Position numbers and translations under genes: made by a program | The notes under the pieces: generated by a model | Database searches by the model: none | What the model saw: the letters and a program-made list of their open reading frames with translations, nothing else | What the model was told of the DNA's origin: nothing | In this document: in pieces, positions 63,749 through 64,000 of the stretch | Layout of the letters: each line of letters starts with the position of its first letter | Position numbering within the stretch: position 1 is the stretch's first letter | Source of the DNA: an uncultured Sutterella sp. | GTDB taxonomy: Bacteria > Pseudomonadota > Gammaproteobacteria > Burkholderiales > Burkholderiaceae_F | Assembly (NCBI GenBank): GCA_900544345.1 | Contig: UQUR01000008.1 | Location: 22,300-86,299, forward strand | Direction: 5' to 3' | Length of the DNA: 64,000 bases

Positions 63749-63776
63749 TTGACAAAGCTAGAAAAGGGGTTAAAAT
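63749..63776 (+). promoter_or_regulatory. Tandem promoter 1 of 3 (rRNA-type)
   Basis: Consensus TTGACA at 63749-63754, a 16-bp spacer and TAAAAT at 63771-63776. An A/T-rich UP-element-like stretch precedes it (about 63724-63741). There is no open reading frame between here and the window edge. Confidence 0.75.
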
Positions 63777-63847
63777 ACGCAATCCGTTGCTTCTGAGGGA
63801 GCAAAAGTCCAGATCTAGTGGTTGAGAAAAAATTTATCACATAGCTC

Positions 63848-63876
63848 TTGACAGTGGAAAAAACCAAGTGTAAGAT
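63848..63876 (+). promoter_or_regulatory. Tandem promoter 2 of 3 (rRNA-type)
   Basis: Consensus TTGACA at 63848-63853, a 17-bp spacer and TAAGAT at 63871-63876. An A/T-rich tract precedes it (about 63826-63841). Confidence 0.8.
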
Positions 63877-63948
63877 TCCACACCCTGCTTGAACGAAAGC
63901 TCAAGCGCTCAAGTGAAAAAGAAAATAAAAATAAATTTTCAAAAGCAC

Positions 63949-63976
63949 TTGACAAGACGAATTTGAGTCTTATAAT
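63949..63976 (+). promoter_or_regulatory. Tandem promoter 3 of 3 (rRNA-type)
   Basis: Consensus TTGACA at 63949-63954, a 16-bp spacer and consensus TATAAT at 63971-63976. An A/T-rich tract lies at about 63918-63942. It is the strongest of the three and points off the right edge, most likely into an rRNA operon. Confidence 0.85.
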
Positions 63977-64000
63977 TCTCAAACTCGTCAGCTCGAAAGA

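Overview
The window looks like chromosomal DNA of a betaproteobacterium of the order Burkholderiales, most likely a low-GC gut lineage such as Sutterellaceae (Parasutterella or a relative). This is inferred from conserved gene blocks: surE-nlpD-rlmD, lpxK-Trm112-kdsB-adk, ribF-ileS-lspA-coaBC-dut, rpmB-rpmG, and tsaD/rpsU-yqeY-dnaG-rpoD. It also rests on a Gram-negative envelope gene set (TamAB, LpxK, KdsB, NlpD). No prophage, insertion sequence, CRISPR array or integrase was seen. Almost everything is ordinary core genome, so the unusual items are mainly gene duplication or loss and regulatory structure.

Layout. 1-10.4 kb: the 5' part of fhs, then a nutrient-catabolism stretch (cyclic amidohydrolase, GltS glutamate symporter, LysR regulator with an SGNH hydrolase, PLP aminotransferase, AbgA-like M20 hydrolase, EamA exporter), interrupted by a tRNA-Ala/tRNA-Glu pair. 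10.5-15.2 kb: tamA-tamB. 15.2-20.8 kb: flavin reductase, YqaA, surE, nlpD, rlmD, yihY. rpoS, which usually sits beside nlpD, is absent. 20.9-25.3 kb (minus strand): adk, kdsB, Trm112, lpxK, a Tat-exported DsbG-like protein and a DUF2156 protein. 25.4-28.2 kb: xseA, sodB, a DUF192 protein and a cold-shock protein. 28.4-31.5 kb: an SsuABC-type ABC importer preceded by a strong Fur-box-like element and followed by an unrecognised protein. 31.5-39.5 kb (minus): dut, a small membrane protein, coaBC, lspA, ileS, ribF, and an SSS-family symporter. 39.6-47.0 kb: purN, an RsmB-type methyltransferase, MFS and AEC transporters, and a FecBCDE-type iron-siderophore importer. 47.1-50.3 kb: rpmG, rpmB, a decayed autotransporter barrel and a MATE pump. 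50.5-60.8 kb: ispH, ybaK, tsaD, then the macromolecular-synthesis cluster rpsU-yqeY-dnaG followed by two full-length sigma-70 genes in tandem. 60.9-64 kb: dusA, etfB, etfA, then three strong sigma-70 promoters about 100 bp apart that point off the right edge and look like rRNA-operon promoters.

The most unusual points are the following. There are two group-1-like sigma factors side by side, while rpoS is missing from its usual locus. A Fur operator appears to cover the whole 5' UTR of a sulfonate/nitrate-type ABC operon. An intrinsic terminator for the cold-shock gene lies inside the signal-peptide codons of the next gene. The right edge carries an evenly spaced triple promoter array. All functional names come from motifs and family knowledge; no database search was run.
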